DNA of 64,000 bases from VRUE01 sp963814915 (GCA_963814915.1 CAWFEI010000011.1:1-64000); one strand, 5' to 3'; numbered from the stretch's first letter, positions 23,316-34,478 are shown. The notes: a model not told the origin generated them from the letters alone. Translations and numbers: made by a program.

Positions 23316-25307
23316 CTACCAATGAACGCCTTTGATCAAATGCGCGAAGGCCACGGCCTCGGTCGTCGGCGGCCGGTCAGGCGCCTCGTCCTTCTTGCCC
23401 TTCGCCGCCTGCGACTCGGGGAAGAGTTTGTAAGCGGTGTTGAGGATTTTGTCGCTGACCGTCGGCGCGACCGCGTAGAGCACCTCGCCGAAGGTACCCA
23501 TCCGCGTCGCCACCTTCTTCGGCCTCGCGATCATCGCCCCGGCGATCATCTCGGCAGCCTCCTCGGGAGTGATCGCCGGGAACATGTCGTACATCCGCGT
23601 CGGCGCAATCATCGGCGTGCGCACCAGCGGCATGTAGATCGTCGTAATGTCGATCCCGTCGTCGACCACCTCGGAGGCGATCACCCGGCTGAATGCGTCG
23701 AGCGCCGACTTCGAGGCGACGTAGGCGGAAAAGCGCGGCGGGTTGGTCTGGGCCCCGATCGAGCTGACGTTGACGATGTGGCCCGACTTGCGCGCCTCCA
23801 TCGAGGGGAGAAGCGCCAGGATCAGCTTGAGCGCGCCGAAGTAGTTGATCTGCATCGTGCGCTCGTAATCGTGGAAGCGCTCGACGGCGAGCTTGACCGA
23901 GCGGCGGATCGAGCGGCCGGCGTTGTTGACGAGGATGTCGACCTGGCCGTGGTAGGCGAGCACCTCCTCGGCCATCCGCGCGACATCGTCCATGTCGGAC
24001 ATGTCGCAGCGGTGGATGTGAGCGACGCCGCCGGCTGTCTCGATCTCCTTCTTGGTCTCCTCCAGCTTGTCGACCGAGCGGGCGACAAGCAGGACCGTCG
24101 CTCCGGCGTCGGCGACCTTGACCGCCGTCGCCTTGCCGATCCCCGATGAGGCGCCGGTTATCAGCACGACCTTGCCGCGCACCGCCGCCGAGAGGGTGTG
24201 GTCCTTGAACAGGTCGGGGTCGAGGTTGCGCTCCCAGTAGTCCCAGACACGGTCCGCGTAGCTCTCCAGCGGCGGCACCTCGATCCCCGAGCCGGCCAGC
24301 GCCGCCTGGGCCTGGGCCGAGTCGAAGTGGGTCGGGTAGCTGACGTAGTTGAGCACCCCGGCCGGAATTCCGGCGCGATCGAGTGCCATCTTGGCGGCGC
24401 GCTTGCCGGGCGGGAAGAGCTTCAGCCCGGTGCGGGCGAGGCTCGTCACCGGATCGGTGATGCCGGAGTCGAGCTGGACGGCGGCCTGCGGCGCGTCGGC
24501 GGCGCCCGCGAACAGGTTGAGCACCTCGCCGGCCGTCTTCGGCTTCGGGTCGGTGAGGCTGAAGGCCTTGCCGTCGAGGCCGGGCTTGTGGGCGATGTGG
24601 TCGATCGCGGCGGCGACGTAGTCGACCGGGACGATGTTGATCTCGCCGCCTTCGACCCCGAGGGTCGGCAGCCAGGAGGGCAGGACCCGGCGCGCCTGCT
24701 GCAGCAACTTGAACATGTAATAGGGGCCGTCGACCTTGTCGATCTCGCCCGTGCGCGAGTCGCCGACGACGATCCCCGGGCGGTACACGCGCCAGGGCCG
24801 TCGGCTCTCCTCGCGCACGACCCGCTCGGACTCGTGCTTGGTGCGGAAGTACGGATGCGTGTCGAGGTCTTCGGCCTCGTCGAACATGTCCTCGGTCCAG
24901 GTGCCCTTGTAGAGGCCGGCGGCGGCGATCGAGCTGACCTGGTGGAAGCAGCCGGCCTCGATCGCCCCGGCGAGTTCGACCGCGTGCCTGGTTCCCTCGA
25001 CGTTTGCGACCTCCTGGGCGTCGGCGGAAGCCGCCATGTCGTAGATCGCCGCCAGGTGGAAGAAGTGGTCCACCTCGCCGCGCAGCGTCAGCAGGTCCTC
25101 CTCGGAGACGCCGAGGCCGGGCTGTGAGAGGTCGCCCGCAATCGGCACGACCCGCGCTCCATCGGCTCCCCAGGCGGTTCTCAGCTCCTCCAGTCGCCCA
25201 CGCGACCCGGCGCGGACGAGGGAGTGGACGGTGCCCTCGCGCTGCAAAAGCCGGGCGACCAGATTGCGGCCGATGAATCCGGTGGCGCCGGTGACGAAGT
25301 AGTTCAT
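23316..25307 (-). CDS. Two-domain SDR, probable fatty acyl-CoA reductase
   Basis: A protein of 663 residues. Domain 1 (about 1-360) is an extended SDR of the thioester-reductase type: MNYFVTGATGFIGRNLVARL, then VSSIAAAG, YFRTKHESERVVRE (Tyr/Lys) and YRPGIVVGDSRTG. Domain 2 (about 375-663) is a classical SDR: VVLITGASSGIGKATAVK, NNAGRSIRRSV, IVNVSSIGAQ and SAYVASKSALDAF. This tandem layout matches mycobacterial AcrA1-like reductases that convert acyl-CoA through aldehyde to fatty alcohol. With the downstream alkyl-DHAP synthase it would make an ether-lipid module. ATG 25307 is chosen; a GTG at 25322 is possible. Only 26 bp separate it from the divergent 2-oxoglutarate dehydrogenase start. Confidence 0.82.
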   Translation of the reverse strand: MNYFVTGATGFIGRNLVARLLQREGTVHSLVRAGSRGRLEELRTAWGADGARVVPIAGDLSQPGLGVSEEDLLTLRGEVDHFFHLAAIYDMAASADAQEVANVEGTRHAVELAGAIEAGCFHQVSSIAAAGLYKGTWTEDMFDEAEDLDTHPYFRTKHESERVVREESRRPWRVYRPGIVVGDSRTGEIDKVDGPYYMFKLLQQARRVLPSWLPTLGVEGGEINIVPVDYVAAAIDHIAHKPGLDGKAFSLTDPKPKTAGEVLNLFAGAADAPQAAVQLDSGITDPVTSLARTGLKLFPPGKRAAKMALDRAGIPAGVLNYVSYPTHFDSAQAQAALAGSGIEVPPLESYADRVWDYWERNLDPDLFKDHTLSAAVRGKVVLITGASSGIGKATAVKVADAGATVLLVARSVDKLEETKKEIETAGGVAHIHRCDMSDMDDVARMAEEVLAYHGQVDILVNNAGRSIRRSVKLAVERFHDYERTMQINYFGALKLILALLPSMEARKSGHIVNVSSIGAQTNPPRFSAYVASKSALDAFSRVIASEVVDDGIDITTIYMPLVRTPMIAPTRMYDMFPAITPEEAAEMIAGAMIARPKKVATRMGTFGEVLYAVAPTVSDKILNTAYKLFPESQAAKGKKDEAPDRPPTTEAVAFAHLIKGVHW

Positions 25308-25333
25308 CGCTCTTTCATACACTCAATCGACGA

Positions 25334-28300
25334 ATGGCGCAAACGGCGACCCTCCAGATCCAGATGCCCGAGATGGGTGAGTCGGTCACCGAGGGCATCG
25401 TCCTCGAATGGCACGTCGCCGAGGGGGACTTCGTCAGTGAGGGCGACACGGTGGTCGAGGTCTCAACCGACAAGGTCGATGCGGAGGTCCCCGCCCCCGC
25501 CGACGGCGTGATCACCAAGCTGATCGCGTCGGTCGACGACGAGGTGCCGGTCGGGGCGCCGCTGGCTGAGATGGAGCCTGGTGAGGGCGACGGGGACGGC
25601 AGTGGCGATACCGGCGAGGGCTCGGAGGCTTCAGCCGCGGGTCCTGTCGCGAGCGTCGGAAATGGGGGGAGCAACGGCGCGGACGGGGTTCGGGCCACCC
25701 CCGTCGCCAGGCGGATAGCTGAAGAGAACGGCGTCGATCTAGGCGTGGTCAGCGGCAGCGGGCCCGGCGAGAAGGTGACCAAGGACGATGTGCTTGCGGC
25801 CGCCGACGGCAACGGTGCGGGCGCCGCTGAGTTAACCGGGGAGGCGAAAGCGCTCAGGGGGCCGGCGGCGATGTTGGCCCAGGCGATGGGCGAGAGTCGT
25901 GAGGTTCCGACGGCGACCTCGTTCCGGACCGTCGCCGTCGACACGCTGGACGCGAAGCGCAAGGCGCTCAACGGCCAGCTCAAAGAGCGCGGTCTGAAGG
26001 TCTCCTTCACCCACCTGATCGCCTGGGCGATCGTGCAGGCCGCCAAGCAGTGGCCGGTGATGGCGCGCAGCTTCGAGGAGCGCGACGGCAAACCCTTCGC
26101 GATCGAAAACGGGCCGGTCAATCTCGGCATCGCGGTCGACATCGAGCGCAAGGACGGCTCGCGCAGCCTGATGGTGCCGGCAATCAAGGGCGCGGACGGG
26201 CTCGACTTTGCCGCCTTCCACTCCTACTACGAGGAACTGATCACCAAAACCCGCGAGTCGAAGCTCACCGCCGACGACTTCCAGGGAACCAACATCTCGC
26301 TGACCAATCCGGGAGGGATCGGCACCGTCGCCTCGGTCCCGCGCCTGATGAAGGGGCAGAGCGCGATCATCGCCGCCGGCGCGATCGCCTACCCGCCCGA
26401 GTGGGCGCACGCCTCGCCCGACCGGCTGCGCCAGCTCGGTGTCTCGAAAACGATGACGCTGACCTCGACCTACGACCACCGGGTGATCCAGGGGGCGGAG
26501 TCGGGCGCCTTCCTGCGCCGGATCGAAGCGCTGCTCGAAGGCGAGGACGGCTTCTACGAGGGGGCGGCCGGCGACCTCGGGATCGACGCCGGACCGCTCG
26601 CCGCCGCGCATCCCGCCTCGGCCTCGGCGCCGCCGCTGGGCGCCACGCCCGCACCCGCCTCGCCCGGCGCGCCCGACGAGGAGCTGCTCGGCGCCGTGCA
26701 GGCGGCGACCTCGCTGCTCAAGGGCTACCGCACCCACGGCCACCTCGCCGCCCGCCTCGACCCGCTCGGCTCCGAGCCCAAGGGCGACCCGGCGATCCAG
26801 CCGGAGAACCTCAACCTGACCCCGGAGCTGATGGCCCGCGTGCCCGCCTCGATCCTCCGCATCGGCGTGCCCGGCGAGACCCTGCTCGACGTCCTGCCGC
26901 GCTTGCGAGAGGCCTACTGCGGCACGATCGCCTACCAGTTCGAGCACCTCTCCTCGCACCAGCAGCGAACCTGGCTGCGCGAGATGGTCGAGACCGGCGC
27001 CCACCGCCAGCCACTCTCAGAGGATGAGAAACGCCGCCTGCTCGGCCGCCTCATCGACGTCTTCGAGTTCGAGCGCTTCGTCGAGAAAGCCTATTTGGGG
27101 CAAAAGATCTTCTCGATCGAGGGCCTCGACGCGGTTGTGCCGATGCTCGACGAGCTCGTCACCCTGGCCGGGCGCGCCGGCGCCGAGGAGGTCGTCTTCG
27201 GGATGGCCCACCGCGGCCGCCTCAGCGTCCTCGCCCACAACCTCGGCCGCTCGGTCGAGTCGATCCTGGCCGAGTTCGAGGGCGCCAAGCAGATCGAGAT
27301 GGTCAAGGCGGTCGCGGCGATCCCCCACGGCGGCACCGGCGACGTCAAGTACCACTACGGCCACCAGGGGGTCTACGAGACCACCGAGGGTGAGAAGGTC
27401 GCCGTCCGCCTCTTCCCGAACCCGAGCCACCTCGAGTTCGTCGACCCGGTGGTCGAGGGGGCGACCCGCTTCCTACAGTCCGAGCTCGACGGCGCCAAGC
27501 TGGAGCACGAGCCGAAGCGCGCGGTGCCTGTTCTACTGCACGGCGACGCCGCCTTCCCCGGCCAGGGGGTTGTCGCCGAGACGCTCAACCTGCAGTCGCT
27601 GCGCGGCTACACGACCGGCGGCACGATCCACATCATCCAGGACAACCAGGTGGGCTTCACCACCGACCCGGAGGACGCCCGCTCGACGCCCTACGCGGCC
27701 GACATGGCAAAGGGCTTCAACGTCCCGATCGTCCACGTCAACGCCGACGACGTCGAGGCCTGCTCCTCGGCTGTGCGGCTGGCGATGGCCTATCGCGAGC
27801 GCTGGGGCCGCGACATCGTCATCGACCTGATCGGCTACCGCCGCTATGGCCACAACGAGACCGACGAGCCCGCTTACACACAACCGGCGATCGCGGCCAA
27901 GATCAAGGCCCACCCGCCCGTCTCGGAGATCTACGCCGAGAAGCTCGTCGAGGAGGGCGTGGTCGCGCCCGAGGACGTCGAGAAGGCGAGCAAGGAGCGC
28001 CACGACGAGATGTCGGCCGCGCTCAAGGACCTGCGCAAGAAGATGGAACTGGGCGAATACGAAGACCCGACGGTGACCACGTCCAGCACCGGCGAACTCG
28101 ATCGCAGCGCCAGCCCACCCGTCGAGACCGCTGTGCCCGAGGAGCAGCTCGGCGAGCTCAACGCCGAGCTGCTCGAGGTGCCGGAGAGCTTCACGATCCA
28201 CCGCAAGCTGCGCAAGCCGCTCGGCAACCGCGAGGCGCTCACCGAGGCGAAGATCGAGTTCGGCCACGCCGAGTCATTGGCCTTCGCCTCGCTGCTCACC

Positions 28301-29290
28301 CAGGGCGTCCACGTCCGCCTCACCGGCCAGGACACCGAGCGCGGGACCTTCTCGCACCGCCACCTCGTCCTGCACGACGAGAAGACGGGCCTGCCCTACA
28401 CGCCGATGCAGAACCTCGACGGCGCGAAGGCGCCGTTCGAGCTCTACAACAGCCCGCTCTCGGAGACAGCCTGCCTCGGGTTCGAGTACGGCTACTCGGC
28501 GACGAGCCCCAACGCCCTCGTCCTCTGGGAGGCGCAGTTCGGCGACTTCGCCAACGCCGGCCAGGTAATCGTCGACAGCTTCATCGTCTCCGGCGAGGCC
28601 AAGTGGGGGCAGACGAGCCGCCTCACGCTGCTCCTCCCGCACGGCTACGAGGGCTCGGGGCCCGAGCACTCCAGCGCCCGGATGGAGCGCTTCCTGGCGC
28701 TGGCAGCCGAGGGCAACATCCGAATCGCCAATCCCAGCACCGCGGCTCAGTACTTCCACCTGCTGCGCCGCCAGGCGCTGATCCGCAAGCCGCGGCCGAT
28801 GATCGTCTTCACCCCTAAGGGCCTGCTGCGGCTCGACCGCGCCGCCGCCTCGCTCGACCAGCTGACCGGCGGCCAGTTCCATTTCATCCTCGACGACCCG
28901 ACCGCCGCCGAGCGGCGCGAGAAGGTCGAGCGCCTCGTGCTCTGCACCGGCAAGGTCTACTGGGACATCGACGCCAGCGAGCGGCGTGAGGCGGCCGAGA
29001 ACGTCGCGATTGCCAGGGTCGAGCTGCTCTACCCCTTCGCCAAGGAACAGCTCAGCGAGTTGATCGGCTCCTACCCGAACCTGAAGGAGATCGTCTGGAC
29101 GCAGGAGGAGCCGCGCAACATGGGCTGTTGGAAGGTGATGTCGCGGCGCCTTCCCGACCTGATGCCCGACGGCGTCGAGCTCGGCTACGTCGGCCGCCCG
29201 ACCCGGGCCAGCCCGGGCGAGGGCTACTCGGTGGCGCACGCGCGCGAGCAGGAGCGGATCGTGCTCACCGCGCTCACACCGGGCGCCTGA
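25334..29290 (+). CDS. kgd: 2-oxoglutarate dehydrogenase fusion: lipoyl, E3-binding, E2 and E1 domains in one chain
   Basis: A protein of 1318 residues. Residues 1-83 are a lipoyl domain with acceptor Lys 47 in VSTDKVDAEV. Residues 84-119 are an acidic linker. Residues 120-157 are a peripheral-subunit-binding domain (TPVARRIAEENGVDLG). Residues about 175-420 are the E2 acyltransferase, ending with STYDHRVIQGAESGAFLRR. Residues about 445-1318 are the thiamine-diphosphate E1: YRTHGHLAARLDPLG, MAHRGRLSVLAHNLGRS, HGDAAFPGQGVVAETLN, IIQDNQVGFTT, YRRYGHNETDEP. Mycobacterial Kgd/OdhA fusions lack the lipoyl and binding domains, so this version carries everything except E3. It feeds succinyl-CoA into the TCA cycle. 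The downstream small membrane gene overlaps by TGATG. Confidence 0.93.
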   Translation: MAQTATLQIQMPEMGESVTEGIVLEWHVAEGDFVSEGDTVVEVSTDKVDAEVPAPADGVITKLIASVDDEVPVGAPLAEMEPGEGDGDGSGDTGEGSEASAAGPVASVGNGGSNGADGVRATPVARRIAEENGVDLGVVSGSGPGEKVTKDDVLAAADGNGAGAAELTGEAKALRGPAAMLAQAMGESREVPTATSFRTVAVDTLDAKRKALNGQLKERGLKVSFTHLIAWAIVQAAKQWPVMARSFEERDGKPFAIENGPVNLGIAVDIERKDGSRSLMVPAIKGADGLDFAAFHSYYEELITKTRESKLTADDFQGTNISLTNPGGIGTVASVPRLMKGQSAIIAAGAIAYPPEWAHASPDRLRQLGVSKTMTLTSTYDHRVIQGAESGAFLRRIEALLEGEDGFYEGAAGDLGIDAGPLAAAHPASASAPPLGATPAPASPGAPDEELLGAVQAATSLLKGYRTHGHLAARLDPLGSEPKGDPAIQPENLNLTPELMARVPASILRIGVPGETLLDVLPRLREAYCGTIAYQFEHLSSHQQRTWLREMVETGAHRQPLSEDEKRRLLGRLIDVFEFERFVEKAYLGQKIFSIEGLDAVVPMLDELVTLAGRAGAEEVVFGMAHRGRLSVLAHNLGRSVESILAEFEGAKQIEMVKAVAAIPHGGTGDVKYHYGHQGVYETTEGEKVAVRLFPNPSHLEFVDPVVEGATRFLQSELDGAKLEHEPKRAVPVLLHGDAAFPGQGVVAETLNLQSLRGYTTGGTIHIIQDNQVGFTTDPEDARSTPYAADMAKGFNVPIVHVNADDVEACSSAVRLAMAYRERWGRDIVIDLIGYRRYGHNETDEPAYTQPAIAAKIKAHPPVSEIYAEKLVEEGVVAPEDVEKASKERHDEMSAALKDLRKKMELGEYEDPTVTTSSTGELDRSASPPVETAVPEEQLGELNAELLEVPESFTIHRKLRKPLGNREALTEAKIEFGHAESLAFASLLTQGVHVRLTGQDTERGTFSHRHLVLHDEKTGLPYTPMQNLDGAKAPFELYNSPLSETACLGFEYGYSATSPNALVLWEAQFGDFANAGQVIVDSFIVSGEAKWGQTSRLTLLLPHGYEGSGPEHSSARMERFLALAAEGNIRIANPSTAAQYFHLLRRQALIRKPRPMIVFTPKGLLRLDRAAASLDQLTGGQFHFILDDPTAAERREKVERLVLCTGKVYWDIDASERREAAENVAIARVELLYPFAKEQLSELIGSYPNLKEIVWTQEEPRNMGCWKVMSRRLPDLMPDGVELGYVGRPTRASPGEGYSVAHAREQERIVLTALTPGA

Positions 29291-29619
29291 TGCAAAAGCC
29301 CGTTCCCGGGGAGCTGTTCAGGTGGGTCAAGGTCGTTTCGTGGGTTGAGCTGGCGATTTTTTCGGGGCTGATCCTGTTCTGGCTCGTGCCTGGATTTGAT
29401 GCCGAGACCATGCTTTTCGGCTGGGCGCATGGACTGGGGTTCATCGCCCTCTGCATCCTCATCTGGGTTGCCTGCGGGAAGCGCGAGGCGCCGTACACGC
29501 TGTTGGCGGCGACGCTCACCCCGGTCGGGCCGGTGGGCAGTGTGATCGGGATCGAGCTGATCGAGCGGCGTGGCTGGGGCATCCGTGATTCCCCGCAGAA
29601 AGTCGCTGAAACCCCGTAG
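29290..29619 (+). CDS. DUF3817-like small integral membrane protein
   Basis: A protein of 109 residues starting at the ATG that shares bases with the upstream stop (TGATG). Three hydrophobic segments are seen at about 12-32, 42-60 and 68-90. The motif FGWAHGLGFIAL in the second segment matches the HGxxF pattern of DUF3817 membrane proteins. Function is unknown. Tight coupling to the 2-oxoglutarate dehydrogenase gene suggests co-expression only. Confidence 0.7.
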   Translation: MQKPVPGELFRWVKVVSWVELAIFSGLILFWLVPGFDAETMLFGWAHGLGFIALCILIWVACGKREAPYTLLAATLTPVGPVGSVIGIELIERRGWGIRDSPQKVAETP

Positions 29620-29635
29620 ATACGCCCAGGACGCC

Positions 29636-29664
29636 TTGACCGTGGCGCGGACAGCCGCTATAGG
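29636..29664 (+). promoter_or_regulatory. Sigma-70-type promoter of the structured RNA candidate
   Basis: TTGACC (29636-29641), a 17-bp spacer and TATAGG (29659-29664) form a near-consensus housekeeping promoter. It lies after the stop of the small membrane gene, and no convincing ORF follows on the plus strand. It points into the structured stretch 29670-29815, and the next gene is convergent. Confidence 0.6.
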
Positions 29665-29669
29665 TAATG

Positions 29670-29801
29670 GCGTACTGTTTCCAACGGGCAGTCCCGCCCG
29701 GGGATGCAGGCGCGTCGGCATCCCTCCCTGGCTACCGACGCATAGGTGCAGTGAGGGTCGCGCGGACCCCCTGCCTCCCGCGGCCCTCCTGTACCGCTCC
29801 T

Positions 29802-29815
<14 letters not shown>
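29670..29815 (+). ncRNA. Candidate structured small RNA, 6S-like rod
   Basis: About 145 bases between convergent genes with a strong promoter at the left edge. The ends pair (GGCGTAC with GTACCGC, one bulge). Then GGGCAG pairs with CTGCCT, and a terminal stem GCGTCGG/CCGACGC with outer TGCA/TGCA closes a 16-nt loop. Between them the 3' side carries a small hairpin GGGTC-GCGC-GGACC opposite an unpaired 5' side. This is the general 6S RNA layout: a closing stem, a large central bubble with a small 3' hairpin, and a terminal stem. The identification is structural only. The tail overlaps the aconitase 3' end. Confidence 0.35.
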
Positions 29816-32603
<2,788 letters not shown>

Positions 32604-32609
32604 AGGTTC

Positions 32610-32615
32610 ATCCTA
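32610..32615 (-). promoter_or_regulatory. Probable -10 element giving leaderless acnA mRNA
   Basis: On the minus strand TAGGAT (32615-32610) is followed by six bases and then the ATG at 32603. An actinobacterial -10 (TANNNT) at that distance puts the transcription start on the A of ATG. No ribosome site is visible in the six bases. The -35 is not obvious, because the region is filled by the inverted repeat 32627-32721. Confidence 0.45.
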
Positions 32616-32626
32616 GGCAACACAGT

Positions 32627-32721
32627 AAGCCGGGCGGGGTGCCCCTCGGCCCAACAAACGGCGGGCTAATTAGACCGCCGTTTTGAGTATCCGCCGGTCC
32701 GAGGGGCACCCCGCCCGGCTT
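32627..32721. repeat. Perfect 23-bp inverted repeat with nested hairpin between SDR and acnA
   Basis: Arms 32627-32649 and 32699-32721 are perfect complements over 23 bases (core GGGCGGGGTGCCCCTCGG). Inside the 49-nt loop AAACGGCGG (32656-32664) pairs with CCGCCGTTT (32675-32683). It starts 3 bp after the SDR stop codon on the minus strand, so it can serve as that gene's terminator. It also abuts the acnA promoter. It shares a 16-of-18-base core with the repeat at 23214. Confidence 0.8.
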
Positions 32722-32723
32722 CG

Positions 32724-33524
32724 TCAGCGCTTGTTGGATTGGCCCTTAGCCACTGCGGCTGCAGCTTTTTGACCTTGGTCGCCGCTGGCGATCTTCACTG
32801 CGATGCCGGGGGCTGTGAGCGCAAAGTGAGCGAGAGCGCGCTGTTGGATCGGGGCCACCGTCACCTCCACCTTGTTCCTCTCGATCGCCTTGACCACCGC
32901 GGCGGCCACCTGTTGGGGCGTGCCGGTGCCGAGGCCGGGGATCGGCGGGGCGCCGGAGTCGGAGTACATGCCGGCTTCGCGGATCGTCCCCGGGGAGACG
33001 ATCGAGACGCCGATCCCGAGCGGGTCGAGGTCGGCGCGCAGGCCAAGGGCGAAGCCGCGCAGGCCGAACTTGGTCGCGTTGTAGATCGACGAGAGCGGCG
33101 TCGCCGACTTGCCCGAGAGCGAGGAGATGAAAACCATGTGGCCCGAGCCGCGCTCCAACATCGCCGGCTCGAGCGCGCGGGCGAGCAGGATCGGCGCCTC
33201 CAGGTTCACGCGCAGGGTCCCGGTCAGCTGCTCGGCGCTGTAGTCGGGCAGCCGGCCGGTCCCCGGCAGGCCCGCGTTGGCGACGAGGATGTCCACCGGC
33301 CCGGCCTCGGCCGCGAGCCTCTCCGCTGCGCCCGGATCGGCGAGATCGGCGGGGATCGTCGTGTGACCCTGGCCGGGCAACTCCTGCGCCAGCGCCTCCA
33401 GCGCCTCCGCCTTGCGGCCACTGAGGATCAGCCTGGCGCCGCGCCCGGCAAGCGCCGCCGACGTCGCCCTTCCCAAGCCGCCCGTGGCGCCGGTGAGTAG
33501 GGCTGAGCGGCCTGAAAGATCCAT
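32724..33524 (-). CDS. Short-chain dehydrogenase/reductase
   Basis: A protein of 266 residues with the classical SDR fold: ALLTGATGGLGRATSAAL (Rossmann glycine motif, about 9-26), LVANAGLPGTG, FISSLSGKSATP (catalytic Ser) and IYNATKFGLRGFAL (Tyr-x3-Lys). It oxidises or reduces an alcohol/ketone with NAD(P)H. Substrate is unknown. ATG 33524 is used because residues upstream in the open frame are not conserved-looking. The C-terminus is basic and ends KGQSNKR. Confidence 0.85.
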   Translation of the reverse strand: MDLSGRSALLTGATGGLGRATSAALAGRGARLILSGRKAEALEALAQELPGQGHTTIPADLADPGAAERLAAEAGPVDILVANAGLPGTGRLPDYSAEQLTGTLRVNLEAPILLARALEPAMLERGSGHMVFISSLSGKSATPLSSIYNATKFGLRGFALGLRADLDPLGIGVSIVSPGTIREAGMYSDSGAPPIPGLGTGTPQQVAAAVVKAIERNKVEVTVAPIQQRALAHFALTAPGIAVKIASGDQGQKAAAAVAKGQSNKR

Positions 33525-33657
33525 CCCGTCGCGCAAGCTACCAGCAGGAATGCCGAGAGGAATTCGGGATGAAAGTGCGAAAGGCCACAAAATGTTTGCG
33601 TTCTGTGAGCATTCACCCGGGCAATCGTCTAGACTGCCGCCCGTTCCGAACAACCGA

Positions 33658-33786
33658 AACGCCTAATCCCGCTTGCCAGAAGCAATCCGGGAACGGGGGA
33701 ACCACGTTTTCGGGGCTAACTCGCCCGGTATGGGCGGGGGCGCAGGCTCCTTTCGCGCCAGCCCGACAGCTAACCCCGTAGGCCGA
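33658..33786 (+). ncRNA. ydaO-yuaA (c-di-AMP) riboswitch
   Basis: The region contains the signature blocks of the ydaO class in order: GCCTAATCCCGC (33661-33672), CGGGGGAACCA near 33694-33704, GGGGCTAAC, and the strongly conserved 3' block CCCGACAGCTAACCCCGTAGGC. GCCT at the 5' end pairs with AGGC at the 3' end to close P1. In Actinobacteria these elements sit in front of cell-wall hydrolase genes and turn them off when c-di-AMP is high. The gene that follows at 33801 is exactly such a hydrolase. Boundaries are approximate. Confidence 0.88.
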
Positions 33787-33800
33787 CCAAGGAGATCGGT

Positions 33801-34358
33801 TTGCTCAAGCGTCACTCAAAGTTCAAAGCGGGGTTGGTCGCATTTGCGGCACTTGCAGTCCTCGCTCTAGTACCCGCAGGCGCTAGCGCCAATTGCGGCG
33901 GCGGCGGCCTCACCCCGGCCGAAGTCGACATGTGCACGCCGACGCCGAAAGCGCGTCTGCTCAAGAACGGGATGCTGATTCCCCCCAAATCGGCCCCGAC
34001 CCGGGTGAAGCGCGTCATCGCCTTCGCCAACCGGATCCGCTTCAAGCCTTACGTCTGGGGCGGCGGCCACGGCCGCTGGTGGGATCGTGGCTACGACTGC
34101 TCCGGCTCGGTCAGTTACGCGCTGCACGGCGGCAACTTCCTCTCCAGCCCGCTGCCCTCCGGCCCGATGGAGCGCTGGGGCATGAACGGCGAGGGGCGCT
34201 GGATAACCATCTACGCCAACCCCGGCCACGCCTACGCCGAGATCGCCGGCTACCGCTGGGATACCTCCGGCGACACCGGTGGCCGCACCGGCCCGATGTG
34301 GCACAGGGACCTGCGCGACAACCGCGGCTTCGTCGCCCGCCACCCGGTCGGCTTCTAA
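33801..34358 (+). CDS. Secreted NlpC/P60-like cell-wall hydrolase
   Basis: A protein of 185 residues starting at TTG 33801 with AAGGAGATCGG upstream. A signal peptide is at about 7-31 (FKAGLVAFAALAVLALVPAGASA). The catalytic domain has KPYVWGGGHGRWWDRGYDCSGSVSYAL, read as two blocks with nucleophile Cys in YDCSGS. His is in NPGHAYAEIAGYRWD, matching the NlpC/P60 Cys-His arrangement. It probably cuts peptidoglycan stem peptides. Expression is likely controlled by the c-di-AMP riboswitch immediately upstream, and a strong terminator follows. Confidence 0.85.
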   Translation: MLKRHSKFKAGLVAFAALAVLALVPAGASANCGGGGLTPAEVDMCTPTPKARLLKNGMLIPPKSAPTRVKRVIAFANRIRFKPYVWGGGHGRWWDRGYDCSGSVSYALHGGNFLSSPLPSGPMERWGMNGEGRWITIYANPGHAYAEIAGYRWDTSGDTGGRTGPMWHRDLRDNRGFVARHPVGF

Positions 34359-34386
34359 GAACTTCGGGGCAGGGGTGTCCCGTACG

Positions 34387-34416
34387 CCACCCCGGCCAAC
34401 CGGCCGGGGTGGTTTT
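34387..34416 (+). terminator. Rho-independent terminator
   Basis: CCACCCCGGCC-AACC-GGCCGGGGTGG is an 11-bp perfect stem followed by TTTTG. It separates the wall hydrolase from the polyamine transporter operon. Confidence 0.92.
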
Positions 34417-34420
34417 GTCC

Positions 34421-34448
34421 TTGACCTCCTGAACTGCTCGGCTAACTT
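34421..34448 (+). promoter_or_regulatory. Promoter of the polyamine-type ABC operon
   Basis: TTGACC (34421-34426), 16-bp spacer, TAACTT (34443-34448). It directly follows the terminator. The expected transcript start is about 25 bases before the TTG start at 34479, and no clear ribosome site is seen. Confidence 0.5.
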
Positions 34449-34478
34449 CTCCGTGTAGCTACTCCACCCGACATCCGC

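Noticed and set aside
20827..23325. An 832-codon open frame on the plus strand
   Set aside because: Antisense to the response regulator, secreted protein and alkyl-DHAP synthase genes; no recognisable motif. GC-rich third positions leave antisense frames open.
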